64,000 nucleotides of DNA from Gammaproteobacteria bacterium (GCA_030425195.1 JAUIAV010000008.1:170190-234189); one strand, 5' to 3'; positions 44,576 through 53,472 are shown, counted from the first letter of the stretch. The notes: generated from the sequence alone by a model not told the origin. Made by a program: numbers and translations.

Positions 44576-45868
44576 TCAGTCGAACTGCTTCTCGCCGCTC
44601 GCGAACAGGAGATAGAACACCATGCCGAAGGCGGTGACGGCGGCGGTGACCTGGAACACCAGGGCCCAGGAACCGGTGATCTCCAGGATCAGACCGGAGA
44701 CATACACGCCGACGATGCCGGGAATGGTGCCGGCGGTGTTGGTGATGCCCATCAGAGAGCCCGCGTACTTGGGTCCGATGTCCATGTGATTCACATTGAA
44801 ACCGCCCACGCCGGCGGCGGAAAACACCTTGCCCAGGCAGAGAATGCCGATGGCGGCCCAGCTGCTTTCGACAGTGGGGATCAGAAACAGGCAGACGGCG
44901 AGCCCGCCGAAGGCGATGGTCTGCAGCAGCTTGCGTACGAAGGTGACGTCCATGCCCCGCTGGATCATGCGGTCGGCAATGTTCCCGGCCACGTTCAGGC
45001 AGATGAAAGACGTGATGTGAGGCAGCATGGAAACGATGCCCACGGCAGCGAATGCCACGCCCAGGCCTTCGTTCACATACTTGGGCAGCCAGGAGAGGAC
45101 CACGTAGAGGGTCCAGTTGTTGCAGAAGTGGGCGACGATGATGGCCCACACGGCCTTGTTCTTCAGAAACTCGGATATGGGAGGTGCGTCGTTCACCGCG
45201 CCTGACGCCTGGGCCCGTTCCGCGAGGAAAGCCCGCTCCGCTTCAGAGATCCCCGGATGACTGCCCGGGTCCGTGCTCACCATGCGGTTCCAGGCCAGAT
45301 ACCAGAGCACGCCGACCGCCCCGAACAGGTAAAAGGCCCACTCCCAGCCCAGGTACAGGACGATGACCGGTGTCACGACGAGCGCGAACACGGTGCCGAT
45401 GGGAATGCCGCTGGCGTTGAAGGCGACGGCCTTCACCTTCTCCTCGTGGGGGAACCAGCGTGTCACCAGGCTGTAGACGGAAGGAAAGGTGACGGCCTCG
45501 CCGAGACCCATGCCGATCCGGGCGGCATAGAGGGCAAACAGGCCCATGAAGGCAGCCGCGGGCGTGATGATGGTGAACAGCGACCAGATCAGCACACCCA
45601 GCCCGAGAATCAGCTTGCCACCGAACCGGTCGGCCAGCCGTCCGCCGCCGATCTGCATCAGCAGATAGCCGATGTAGAAGGAAGAGAGAATGGCACCCTG
45701 GGTTGCCACGTCCCACCCCAGGTCGTTCGCCATCGGGATGATGGCCACCGAGATGTTCACCCGGTCTATGTAGCAGATGAACGTGGCGGCAAAGCACATG
45801 CCGATCACGGTGTAGCGCGTCTTCCAGAAACCGGAGTCGTCAGCGCTCGACGCTCTCACCTCGCTCAT
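44576..45868 (-). CDS. MFS transporter, anion:cation symporter type
   Basis: 430 aa with 12 TM segments. MFS motif GGGRLADRFGGK between TM2 and TM3 and the ACS-family opening FICYIDRVNISVAIIPMANDLGW. Relatives carry organic anions such as phthalate, glucarate or tartrate; the exact solute is unknown. It is divergent from the CYP153 gene, with a shared 136-base intergenic region. Confidence 0.87.
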   Translation of the reverse strand: MSEVRASSADDSGFWKTRYTVIGMCFAATFICYIDRVNISVAIIPMANDLGWDVATQGAILSSFYIGYLLMQIGGGRLADRFGGKLILGLGVLIWSLFTIITPAAAFMGLFALYAARIGMGLGEAVTFPSVYSLVTRWFPHEEKVKAVAFNASGIPIGTVFALVVTPVIVLYLGWEWAFYLFGAVGVLWYLAWNRMVSTDPGSHPGISEAERAFLAERAQASGAVNDAPPISEFLKNKAVWAIIVAHFCNNWTLYVVLSWLPKYVNEGLGVAFAAVGIVSMLPHITSFICLNVAGNIADRMIQRGMDVTFVRKLLQTIAFGGLAVCLFLIPTVESSWAAIGILCLGKVFSAAGVGGFNVNHMDIGPKYAGSLMGITNTAGTIPGIVGVYVSGLILEITGSWALVFQVTAAVTAFGMVFYLLFASGEKQFD

Positions 45869-45898
45869 GGGCTCTCCCTCATCCCGAACGGCACTCTA

Positions 45899-45927
45899 GC
45901 ACAGGCCGCAGCCGGCACAGGCCGCAG
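45899..45927. repeat. Two 13-bp direct repeats upstream of the P450 promoter
   Basis: GCACAGGCCGCAG is repeated exactly at 45899-45911 and 45915-45927, a 16-base period. The repeats lie just upstream of the candidate -35 at 45945 and downstream of the divergent MFS start, a suitable place for a regulator to bind both promoters. The regulator is not identified. Confidence 0.6.
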
Positions 45928-45944
45928 ATAGTACAGATGCCTCA

Positions 45945-45971
45945 TTGAACTGACGGGAGAACTGCTATAAG
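45945..45971 (+). promoter_or_regulatory. Candidate sigma-70 promoter of the P450 gene
   Basis: TTGAAC at 45945-45950 and TATAAG at 45966-45971 preceded by TGC, an extended -10 element. The spacer is 15 bases, shorter than ideal, but the extended -10 can compensate. It lies 34 bases before the P450 start. Confidence 0.5.
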
Positions 45972-46004
45972 AACCTCGGGGGGAGGCATTCTGGAGAAGA
46001 GATC

Positions 46005-47354
46005 ATGGGACACAAATACATCCGCAGCAGCGACGAAGAACGGCGTTCGCTCATCCAGCGGTCGAGAAGCGGCGACATGACCGTTTCGAACCGGGAGGTG
46101 GCCGAAGCCTTCGCCATAGACCCGCACTACGACCCTTACGGCATCCCACTGGACGAGGTGGATCCCTCCCACCCGGCTCTCTTTCTGCATGGCACCCACT
46201 GGGACCATCTCAGACGGCTGCGCGAAGAGGACCCGGTGCACTACCACGAGGAGAGCATGTTCGGGCCCTACTGGTCCGTGACGAAGCTCGAGGATATCAA
46301 GTACGTGGACTCCCACCACGAGATCTTCTCCTCACAGCAGCAGAAGGGCGGCATTGCGCTGGGCGGAGTACCCGACCGGGAGGATCAGTACTCGCTGCCC
46401 ATGTTCATTCAGGAAGACCCGCCGAAGCATGACGATCAGCGGAAGGTGATCGCACCCATGTTCACCCCGCGGAATCTTGCCGATCTGAAACCGCTGATCC
46501 GCGAACGGGCCGGCAATATCCTGGATAACCTGCCCAGGAACGAGGAGTTCAACTGGGTGCGGCACGTGTCCGTGGAGCTCACCGGTCAGATGCTGGCCAC
46601 CCTGTTCGACGTGCCTCAGGAGGACCGGCTCCGGCTCATCGACTGGTCCGATACGATTCAGAATCTGGGGGACCCGGAAGAGTTCGAGAACCCGGAGGAA
46701 GGATTCCAGAAGCTCTTCGAATGCCTGGCCTACTTCCAGGAATACTACGAGGCGAGGAAGAAGGAGCCACCCAAGTTCGATCTGATCTCGCTGCTTGCAC
46801 ATGATCCCGCCACCAGCAACATGGATCCGCAGGAGCTGCTCGGCAACGTGATGCTCCTGATCGTCGGCGGCAACGACACCACCCGGAATTCCATTTCCGG
46901 CGGCGTGCTGGCGCTCAATCAGAATCCGGCCCAGTACGAGAAACTGCTGCAGAATCCCGGGCTCATTCCGAAGATGGTGCCGGAGATCATCCGCTGGCAG
47001 TCGCCCGTCGCGCACATGGCGAGAACGGCGCTGGAAGATACGGAGCTCGGCGGTAAGCAGATCCGGAAAAACGACCGGGTCTGCATGTGGTACATCTCAG
47101 GCAACCGGGATGCGGACGCCATGGAGAAGCCGGACGAATTCATCATCGACCGGGAGAACCCACGGGGGCATACGGCCTTCGGATTCGGCATTCATCGCTG
47201 CGTGGGTAACCGTCTGGCCGAAATGCAGCTCGAGGTGATCTGGGAAGAGATCATGAAGCGGTTCCCGAAGGTGGAGGTCACCGGTGAGCCCGTCGGGCTG
47301 GCGTCCAGCTTCATTCACGGCATCCGCGAGCTGCCGGTCACGATCAGGGATTGA
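46005..47354 (+). CDS. Cytochrome P450 of the CYP153 type
   Basis: 449 aa. Heme-binding motif FGFGIHRCVGNRLAE with Cys399 as ligand. The I-helix oxygen motif is GGNDTTRN, and the ExxR is in PEIIRW. The N-terminal region (REEDPVHYHEESMFGPYWSVTK; DPPKHDDQRKVIAPMFTP) matches CYP153, the bacterial soluble terminal alkane and fatty-acid hydroxylases. CYP153 needs ferredoxin and ferredoxin reductase, neither of which is beside it. The 3' end overlaps the convergent methyltransferase gene by 11 bases. Confidence 0.9.
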   Translation: MGHKYIRSSDEERRSLIQRSRSGDMTVSNREVAEAFAIDPHYDPYGIPLDEVDPSHPALFLHGTHWDHLRRLREEDPVHYHEESMFGPYWSVTKLEDIKYVDSHHEIFSSQQQKGGIALGGVPDREDQYSLPMFIQEDPPKHDDQRKVIAPMFTPRNLADLKPLIRERAGNILDNLPRNEEFNWVRHVSVELTGQMLATLFDVPQEDRLRLIDWSDTIQNLGDPEEFENPEEGFQKLFECLAYFQEYYEARKKEPPKFDLISLLAHDPATSNMDPQELLGNVMLLIVGGNDTTRNSISGGVLALNQNPAQYEKLLQNPGLIPKMVPEIIRWQSPVAHMARTALEDTELGGKQIRKNDRVCMWYISGNRDADAMEKPDEFIIDRENPRGHTAFGFGIHRCVGNRLAEMQLEVIWEEIMKRFPKVEVTGEPVGLASSFIHGIRELPVTIRD

Positions 47355-48192
47355 GGTTGTTGGGCCCGGCACGCCGGGCCACCCATTTCCGGCTGTCGAA
47401 ATCATCCTCCGACTCCAGCAGCGCGAACCCGGCGATGCTGTCATCGCCGGCGATTCCGTTGAAGGCCAGCCGCTGGCCGTTCATCGTCGCCATCAGAGAA
47501 AACTTCCGCCCCGAGAGAGTGGCGTCCAGCACCCGGGCGGTGGCCGTGCCTTCCGTGAGCCGGACCATCGGCATCTGATACCGCTGCTCGATGGACATGC
47601 GGAAATGCCGGCCGCTCAGTTCGAAGGCCCAGTCACCCGCCACCCGTGCGGGAATGATCCAGAGCATGGCACCGCCGCTCGTGCGTCCGTAGACGCGGCC
47701 GTCGGGAACCCAGTCTCCCATGTCGAAAGCGTTCGAGACCACCCGGGTGCCGGGCGCGAGCTCGGCGAGCAGCTTCGGGCGCAGGCGCAGGTTGGCCTCC
47801 GGAAACAGGTAGGCGGTAACCACGGTTGCCTGACCGAGGTCCGCATCGAAGATGTCTCCTTCGAGAAACCTCACCCGGTCGGCGACTCCGGCCTCTTCGG
47901 CCCGGCCTCTGGCAAGGGTCACCAGATCCGGATCGAGTTCCACCCCGTGGCCACGGGCACCCCGCTCGGCAGCGCCGATGACGATGCGCCCGTCCCCGGC
48001 ACCCAGGTCTATCAGGTAGTCGTCCGGGCCCACGCCGGCCAGGTCGAGCATGAGCGCCACGTCTTCTTCCACCGTGCTCACATAGGGCGCGACGAACTCT
48101 GCCGCCTCCGCCGGGTGCGCGGCGAGCAGCAGCACGGTGGTCAAGCCCACGGTGCTGGCGTGGCAGCAGGTGCGCCTCTGTTGCATGATCAT
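47344..48192 (-). CDS. Exported class I SAM methyltransferase-fold protein
   Basis: 282 aa with a signal peptide (QRRTCCHASTVGLTTVLL, ending in PAEAAEF). The mature part has motif I LIDLGAGDGRIVIGAA and an acidic loop VELDP, then LEGDIFDADLGQATVV. A methyltransferase-like fold with a signal peptide is odd because SAM is cytoplasmic; it could be a binding protein derived from the fold, or the leader could be cryptic. The C-terminal 80 residues are beta-rich and unassigned. Confidence 0.72.
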   Translation of the reverse strand: MIMQQRRTCCHASTVGLTTVLLLAAHPAEAAEFVAPYVSTVEEDVALMLDLAGVGPDDYLIDLGAGDGRIVIGAAERGARGHGVELDPDLVTLARGRAEEAGVADRVRFLEGDIFDADLGQATVVTAYLFPEANLRLRPKLLAELAPGTRVVSNAFDMGDWVPDGRVYGRTSGGAMLWIIPARVAGDWAFELSGRHFRMSIEQRYQMPMVRLTEGTATARVLDATLSGRKFSLMATMNGQRLAFNGIAGDDSIAGFALLESEDDFDSRKWVARRAGPNNLNP

Positions 48193-48263
48193 GACTCCTG
48201 AACGAAGGGACCGAGCTTAGTGAGAGGAACAGGATCCTGCCAGACGTTCCCGCGGAGCCCGCG

Positions 48264-49373
48264 ATGAACACGTTCACCCGCAGGCGTCTGATGCTGGGCA
48301 CGGGTGCTGCAGTCCTTGCCGGTTGCGGCGGGCGGGATCTTCCCGGACGCGGCTATTCCAGAAAACCCTGGGCAGCCCCCAGGATCGCACCGGGCAACGT
48401 GATCCGGGAAGTGGTGGGCCACCGGCCGTTCCGGCCTTCCGGATTCGTGGTCCGTGCCGAACGGGTCGATGACAAGCTGCTGATTCACAACTACGGTCAT
48501 GGGGGCGGCGGCATCAGTCTGGCCTGGGGCTCGTCCGCGCTGGCGGTCCAGGCGCTCGGAAACCGGCTCCCCGGAGAGGCGGCCGTCGTGGGCAGTGGCG
48601 TGATGGGCCTGACCAGTGCCCGGCTTCTGCAGGATGCGGGCTGGCAGGTGACCATTCATACCCGCAGCGTTGCCCGACATACCACTTCCAACGTGGCGGG
48701 CGGTGAGTGGGGGCCCTTCAGCGTGCATGACCCGGATGTCTCCAGCGAAGCCTTCAAGACCCGGCTCGATTGGGCAGCGAGGATCTCGCACCACGCCTAC
48801 ACGAACCTGACCGGTGCGGACTACGGTATCCGCTGGCTGGAGCAGTACTCGCTCAGTCGTACTGCACCGGAGCCGATGGACGAACCCGGCCAGTGGGACG
48901 ATCTCTTTCCCCACACGGCCGACCTGGCGCCGGGTGAGCATCCTTTCGGTGACTGGCATGCTCACCGCAACGTGACCATGCAGATCGACCCCGGCACGCT
49001 GCTCCGGGCACTCGTGCGGGATTTTCAGCTGGCCGGCGGGCGGATACGCATTCGCGATTTCACATCCGCGGGTGACGTGCTCGGCCTGCCGGAGCCTGTG
49101 ATCTTCAACTGCACCGGCCTGGGAGCTGCCGCACTCTTCGACGATCAGGAACTGGTCCCGGCCAAGGGCCAGCTGCTGTTTCTGCCACCGGACCCGGCCG
49201 TGGACTATATGACGCTCGGCGGCGGCCGCGGTCAGCTCTACATGTTTCCACGCTCGGACGTGCTGCTGCTGGGCGGCACGTTCAAGCTGAACGACTGGTC
49301 CACCCAGCCGGAGCCCGACGAAACCGACCGGATTCTGGAAGAGCACGAGCGGCTGTTCGCCGGATTCGGCTGA
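48264..49373 (+). CDS. D-amino-acid oxidase-like flavoprotein, apparently circularly permuted, lipoprotein
   Basis: 369 aa. Twin-arginine/lipobox start (FTRRRLMLGTG ... LAGCG, Cys21). The segment HNYGHGGGG (75-83), which in D-amino-acid oxidases lies at the C-terminal end of the FAD domain, comes first here, before the ADP-binding motif GSGVMG (110-115). The C-terminus ends with PRSD ... LGGTF ... DWS, which in the normal protein precedes the HNYGHGG segment. The order of the fold is therefore rotated. The substrate could be a D-amino acid in the periplasm. Confidence 0.75.
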   Translation: MNTFTRRRLMLGTGAAVLAGCGGRDLPGRGYSRKPWAAPRIAPGNVIREVVGHRPFRPSGFVVRAERVDDKLLIHNYGHGGGGISLAWGSSALAVQALGNRLPGEAAVVGSGVMGLTSARLLQDAGWQVTIHTRSVARHTTSNVAGGEWGPFSVHDPDVSSEAFKTRLDWAARISHHAYTNLTGADYGIRWLEQYSLSRTAPEPMDEPGQWDDLFPHTADLAPGEHPFGDWHAHRNVTMQIDPGTLLRALVRDFQLAGGRIRIRDFTSAGDVLGLPEPVIFNCTGLGAAALFDDQELVPAKGQLLFLPPDPAVDYMTLGGGRGQLYMFPRSDVLLLGGTFKLNDWSTQPEPDETDRILEEHERLFAGFG

Positions 49374-49430
49374 GGTGCGATACCGGGGCCGGACGGGTAA
49401 CTGACAGACAACCGAAAAGGAGGTGACGCA

Positions 49431-50687
49431 ATGGCACTGACCCTGCCCACACAACAGGCCTGGGCGGATCGCTGTGCCGCCGACGGCGAGTTCGGACTGG
49501 CCGCCCGTCACTGGACCGGCGGGCTGAGTCTGATCGCGGGATCAGTCGAGCTCAGACTCAGACTTGACGACGGCGTCGTCTCTGCCGGTCCGGCAGAGCG
49601 CGGGGTGATTGAGTTCAGTGGCCCGGAAGCGGCCTGGAGCAGATTCTTCGAAGCGGTCCCGCCCCGGTTCCACAATGATGTGATGGCCAATATTTCCACC
49701 GGTTCGGGCCTGCAGCGCGGCGGGAGCGATCTGGTGTACGCCCAGTACTACGGCGCCGCCATGCGGGCGCTCGAGCTGCTCCGGGAAGCATCCGCCGGAA
49801 AGGCTGCACGGCACGGGGTAAAGGCGCCGGGCAGCTTCGATGCGCCGGCGGGGCGGTACGTTCATCTGGAGCTGGACGGCCACGACCACCGCCTGTACTT
49901 CGAAGAAGCCGGATCCGGGATCCCGCTGCTGATGCAGCATACGGCCGGATGCCACGGCAGTCAGTGGCGGCACCTGTTCGAAGCCTCTGAGATCACGGAC
50001 CGGTTCAGGCTGATTGCCTACGACCTGCCGTTTCACGGCAAGTCCGTGCCGCCGGTGACGAAGGACTGGTGGGCTGAAAAATATGATCTGCGGGGCGATT
50101 TCCTCCGCAGTGTTCCGCTGGCGCTGTCCGAGGCGCTGGATCTGGAGCGTCCCGTGTTCATGGGCTGCTCGGTGGGTGGGCTCATGGCGCTCGATCTTGC
50201 TTATCGTCATCCGGACCGGTTCCGTTCGGTGATCTCGGTGGAAGGGGCGCTGAAGATCGAAGGCAGTCAGGACGGGCTGCAGGAGCTCTGGCATCCGCAG
50301 GTGAGCAACGAGTACAAGGCACGGCTGATGGAAGGGCTCATGTCGCCCACTTCACCGAAGCCCTACCGGAAGGAAACCAGCTTCGTCTACGCCAGCGGCT
50401 GGCCGCCCGTCTTCCTTGGCGACCTGCACTACTATCTCCACGACTTCGATCTCAGGAATACGGCGGGCGGGATCGATACGAGCCACGTCGGCGTGCATAT
50501 CCTCTCCGGCGAGTACGACTGGAGCGGCACTTCGGAGCTGGGTCGGGAAGCCCACGCGGCCATTGCAGGATCCACCTGGGTGGAGATGAAAGGGGTGGGT
50601 CATTTCCCCATGTCGGAGAATCCGGAAGCGTTCATCGGCTATCTCCTGCCCATCCTGGACAGAATCGAGGCTGCCGCTTCCGGCTGA
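49431..50687 (+). CDS. SCP2-like domain fused to alpha/beta hydrolase
   Basis: 418 aa, with AAGGAGG before the start. The first 110 residues (DGEFGLAARHWTGGLSL; WSRFFEAVPPRFHNDV) resemble a lipid-binding SCP2 domain. The rest is an alpha/beta hydrolase with oxyanion region MQHTAGCHGSQWR, nucleophile elbow GCSVGG (about 242-247, Ser nucleophile), an acidic residue in ILSGEYDWSGT and catalytic His in KGVGHFPMSENP. No signal peptide. The lipid-binding domain suggests an ester or lipid substrate. Confidence 0.75.
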   Translation: MALTLPTQQAWADRCAADGEFGLAARHWTGGLSLIAGSVELRLRLDDGVVSAGPAERGVIEFSGPEAAWSRFFEAVPPRFHNDVMANISTGSGLQRGGSDLVYAQYYGAAMRALELLREASAGKAARHGVKAPGSFDAPAGRYVHLELDGHDHRLYFEEAGSGIPLLMQHTAGCHGSQWRHLFEASEITDRFRLIAYDLPFHGKSVPPVTKDWWAEKYDLRGDFLRSVPLALSEALDLERPVFMGCSVGGLMALDLAYRHPDRFRSVISVEGALKIEGSQDGLQELWHPQVSNEYKARLMEGLMSPTSPKPYRKETSFVYASGWPPVFLGDLHYYLHDFDLRNTAGGIDTSHVGVHILSGEYDWSGTSELGREAHAAIAGSTWVEMKGVGHFPMSENPEAFIGYLLPILDRIEAAASG

Positions 50688-50700
50688 CAGATCGGCCGGA

Positions 50701-51108
50701 TCAGTGGCAGGCGGCCTGCTTCGCTTCGCGCTGGTCGTCTTCCTCCCGGGACGTCTTACCGATCTCCTGCATGGAGAGGATGTAACGTCCCAGCTGCTGG
50801 CCGGCTTCCTCCCGGGAATCGTAGGGACCGATTTCGCCTTCCCGGGACGCGAAATACCAGCCGTCCTTCATCTCCAGGATGCGTCTCGCGGACGAAGGGG
50901 AGTTCAGGTTGTCGAGCATCAGATTCGCACCGCCGGCGACTCTGGCAGCCGCCTCGGAGAAGGGCAGATCGAGCACCTGGGTCTGTTCGTTCACGCGGTA
51001 GCTGACCTGGGCGGTGTTGTTGGCTTCATCGGCGTTGACCACCATGAACAGGGTGCCTCCCTCCGTGAACAGGCGTCCTTCCAGTCGATTCAGGTTGCGG
51101 GTCATCAT
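50701..51108 (-). CDS. DUF6316-like protein
   Basis: 135 aa from ATG 51108 with GGGGAG upstream (a second ATG follows at 51105). The C-terminal half has the motif DGWYFASREGEIGPYDSRE, characteristic of small DUF6316-type proteins in Gammaproteobacteria. An extra N-terminal domain (RLEGRLFTEGG; DEANNTAQVSYRV) precedes it. Cytoplasmic; function unknown. Confidence 0.65.
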   Translation of the reverse strand: MMTRNLNRLEGRLFTEGGTLFMVVNADEANNTAQVSYRVNEQTQVLDLPFSEAAARVAGGANLMLDNLNSPSSARRILEMKDGWYFASREGEIGPYDSREEAGQQLGRYILSMQEIGKTSREEDDQREAKQAACH

Positions 51109-51254
51109 GATTCTCCCCTGCGGTTTCCGGGTCACCGGTCCTTGTCGGACAGGCATGCACTGATTGGCAGAAATCTTATGAACCGGCCCGCGTGGATTCC
51201 GTGATGCCGGTCACATTTCCGGCACGGACAGTTGAACTCCCGTGGAAAAGGCGG

Positions 51255-52055
51255 TCAGCACCTCAGCTGGTACAGGCAGGACGTCATGTTCCGGCGCACG
51301 CGCCCGGCGAATCGGGTTTCTGCGATCTCCATGAGCGCTTCCAGCAGGCGGTCGCGCTCGTCTGCCGGCAGACGCTGAACGGCGGAGAAATTCGCGTACA
51401 GCAGTCCCACCTGTTCCGTATCGATCTCGCAGGACCACCGGGATTCATCGTAGGTGATCTCATCGAAACCAGCCGCACGAGCTTCGCTTTCTCTGGCCGT
51501 TCTCTCCAGCGCCCAGGGCAGGGTGTCCGGCGCACCTGAAGGGGACACAGCCAGGGGTGCGAGCAGCGACTTCGTCGCTTCGTGAAACGGATCCGGCTTG
51601 TCCGGGTCCTGAAACAGATTCCAGAACAGGGCGGCGGTGCCGCCTGGATTCAGAACCGTCCTGAGCTTCGTGAATCCGGATCGCGGTTCGACCCAGTGAA
51701 AGGCGGTGGCAGCAACGGCGAGGTCGAAATGCCCGGCGGGCAGCTCGGCCTGTTCAAAGCTCATCGGTATGAGAGAGCAGTGGTCGCGGCCGCGGAGCAC
51801 GTTGTCCTTGAGAACGGCAGCGAGTCGGTGGTCCGGCTCGACGACCGTCAGCGGCCTGCTGCCATGCTTCAACAGCTGCCGGGTGGCCAGTCCGGTCCCG
51901 GGCCCGATTTCCAGGGTGCGCGCGCCTTCGAACAGGGCTGTGGAACCCTTCAGCGACTCGAAGATCCAGTCCGGGTATGGCGGGCGGCCTCTGTCGTAGG
52001 CATCTGGATCCGCTCCGAACAGTGCCCGGCCTTCCTCCCGCGCTATCCGATCCAT
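51255..52055 (-). CDS. Class I SAM-dependent methyltransferase
   Basis: 266 aa from ATG 52055; earlier in-frame ATG 52175 or the frame to 52223 are alternatives because no strong ribosome site is seen. Motif I is LEIGPGTGLATRQLL, followed by VVEPDHRL and AATAFHWVEP, the pattern of the UbiE/YcgJ-like family with a His-Trp after motif III. Substrate unknown. Confidence 0.8.
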   Translation of the reverse strand: MDRIAREEGRALFGADPDAYDRGRPPYPDWIFESLKGSTALFEGARTLEIGPGTGLATRQLLKHGSRPLTVVEPDHRLAAVLKDNVLRGRDHCSLIPMSFEQAELPAGHFDLAVAATAFHWVEPRSGFTKLRTVLNPGGTAALFWNLFQDPDKPDPFHEATKSLLAPLAVSPSGAPDTLPWALERTARESEARAAGFDEITYDESRWSCEIDTEQVGLLYANFSAVQRLPADERDRLLEALMEIAETRFAGRVRRNMTSCLYQLRC

Positions 52056-52229
52056 GGGAGAAGCCGGGTGATCCGATTGCAATTCAGAGCTCCATGGGCT
52101 CCGCGTGCTTCCATCCTCCGCCTCCCCGGCGATTTCCGGCACGAAGATCTTAGGGGATCGATGGGTCCATGACATCAGATTTCGGCCGGGTGACTGGTGT
52201 CCTTCACCGGATTGGGCGACCATCCACGG

Positions 52230-53072
52230 ATGTCTTCGCCGCTGCTTTCGAAGCGCCGGATCGCCGAACTGCCAGGGGACTTTCTGGACTCAACCGGCCG
52301 TATCTTCGCGACCTTCGGCCCGCCGGCCCAGGATTCGGGCAACCTCTCCTTTGGCGTGCAGACCCCGGCGGGTCGTTTCTTCGTGAAGACGACGGATCCG
52401 GATGCAGCCGTGCTGCTCCCCTTCGAAGAGCGGACCGTACTGCTGCGCAACGCCGCAGCGCTGGCCGAACGATGCCCGCATCCGGCCATGCCGGTGCTGA
52501 AGAACGTCCTGGAAAGTCCGGTCGGACCCGTGCTCGTATACGACTGGGTTGAAGGCGAACTGCTGCGCCGGAACCCCGGGGATCCGGCGTCCGCGCACGA
52601 CCGCTTCCGGGCGCTGCCGGTCACCGACATCGTCGCGGCGCTCGATGTCGTTTACGACCTGCATGGGTTGCTGGCCGGGGCCGGTTACGTGGCGGCAGAT
52701 TTCTATGACGGGTGCCTGATCTACGACTTTGCGGCAAAGCGCCTGCAGGTCGTGGATCTCGATCACTATCACTTGGGCCCTTTCACGAACCGGATGGGGC
52801 GCCTGTTCGGATCGAGCCGGTTCATGGCGCCGGAGGAGTTCGAGCACGGGGCCGTGATCGATGAACGGACGACGGTCTTCAATCTGGGTCGCGCAGGCAG
52901 GACATTTCTGGGTGATGCGGATGCAGGTGAGGAGGGATTCCGGGGCGGCGAAAGACTCTACGGTGTGCTGGAGAAAGCCTGTGCACCGGATCCGGATGAC
53001 CGCCATGAGTCGGTGAAGAGATTTCTGGAGGCCTGGAGAACGGCGATCGACGGTCAGCTGGTGCCCAGCTGA
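52230..53072 (+). CDS. Protein kinase-like fold protein with altered catalytic loop
   Basis: 280 aa from ATG 52230 (a GTG at 52197 is possible). ATP-binding Lys in RFFVKTTD, a helix Glu in LPFEERTVLL, a catalytic-loop equivalent GYVAADFYDGC and metal-binding Asp in VVDLDHY, then an APE-like MAPEEF. The usual HRD-N pattern is changed, so activity is uncertain. No sensor domain or TM. It overlaps the convergent NTF2-like gene by 19 bases. Confidence 0.65.
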   Translation: MSSPLLSKRRIAELPGDFLDSTGRIFATFGPPAQDSGNLSFGVQTPAGRFFVKTTDPDAAVLLPFEERTVLLRNAAALAERCPHPAMPVLKNVLESPVGPVLVYDWVEGELLRRNPGDPASAHDRFRALPVTDIVAALDVVYDLHGLLAGAGYVAADFYDGCLIYDFAAKRLQVVDLDHYHLGPFTNRMGRLFGSSRFMAPEEFEHGAVIDERTTVFNLGRAGRTFLGDADAGEEGFRGGERLYGVLEKACAPDPDDRHESVKRFLEAWRTAIDGQLVPS

Positions 53073-53452
53073 CGGGCGTAGTCCGATGCGTCGAACGAAC
53101 CCTGGGAGTCCTGGATCAGACCATCCGGACTGAACTGCCAGCGTTCACGGCCTTCGATGACGACGACGTTTCCAGCGACGCCTTCCAGCCCGGAATTGGT
53201 TCCGGTGAGCCGCCAGTGATAGACCACCCGATCACCTTCGTCATGGAGGTTCACCAGTTCCAGGCGCATGTCGGGAAACGTCCTCATGAACGCTGCAGCC
53301 ACTTCGGTGATGGCTGCCCGGCCGGAACTTGGCTCACCGTCGTTGATGGTGAGGATGCCATTCGTCGCGCAGTGTGCTGAAACGGCCTCAGGGTCACCGC
53401 TGCACCAGGCGGCCGTGTAGCGATCCGCGAACTCTGTGATTCGGATGTCCAT
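53054..53452 (-). CDS. SnoaL/NTF2-like small protein
   Basis: 132 aa, cone-shaped alpha+beta fold of the NTF2/SnoaL superfamily: an N-terminal helix (FADRYTAAWCSGDPEAVSAH), a pocket region (RTFPDMRLELVNLHDEGDRVVYHW) and C-terminal strands (VVVIEGRERWQFSPDGLI). Such proteins are ester isomerases, polyketide cyclases or binding proteins. No catalytic residues are assigned. Confidence 0.82.
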   Translation of the reverse strand: MDIRITEFADRYTAAWCSGDPEAVSAHCATNGILTINDGEPSSGRAAITEVAAAFMRTFPDMRLELVNLHDEGDRVVYHWRLTGTNSGLEGVAGNVVVIEGRERWQFSPDGLIQDSQGSFDASDYARQLGTS

Positions 53453-53472
53453 GCTGTGCTTCCTGACTCCGG

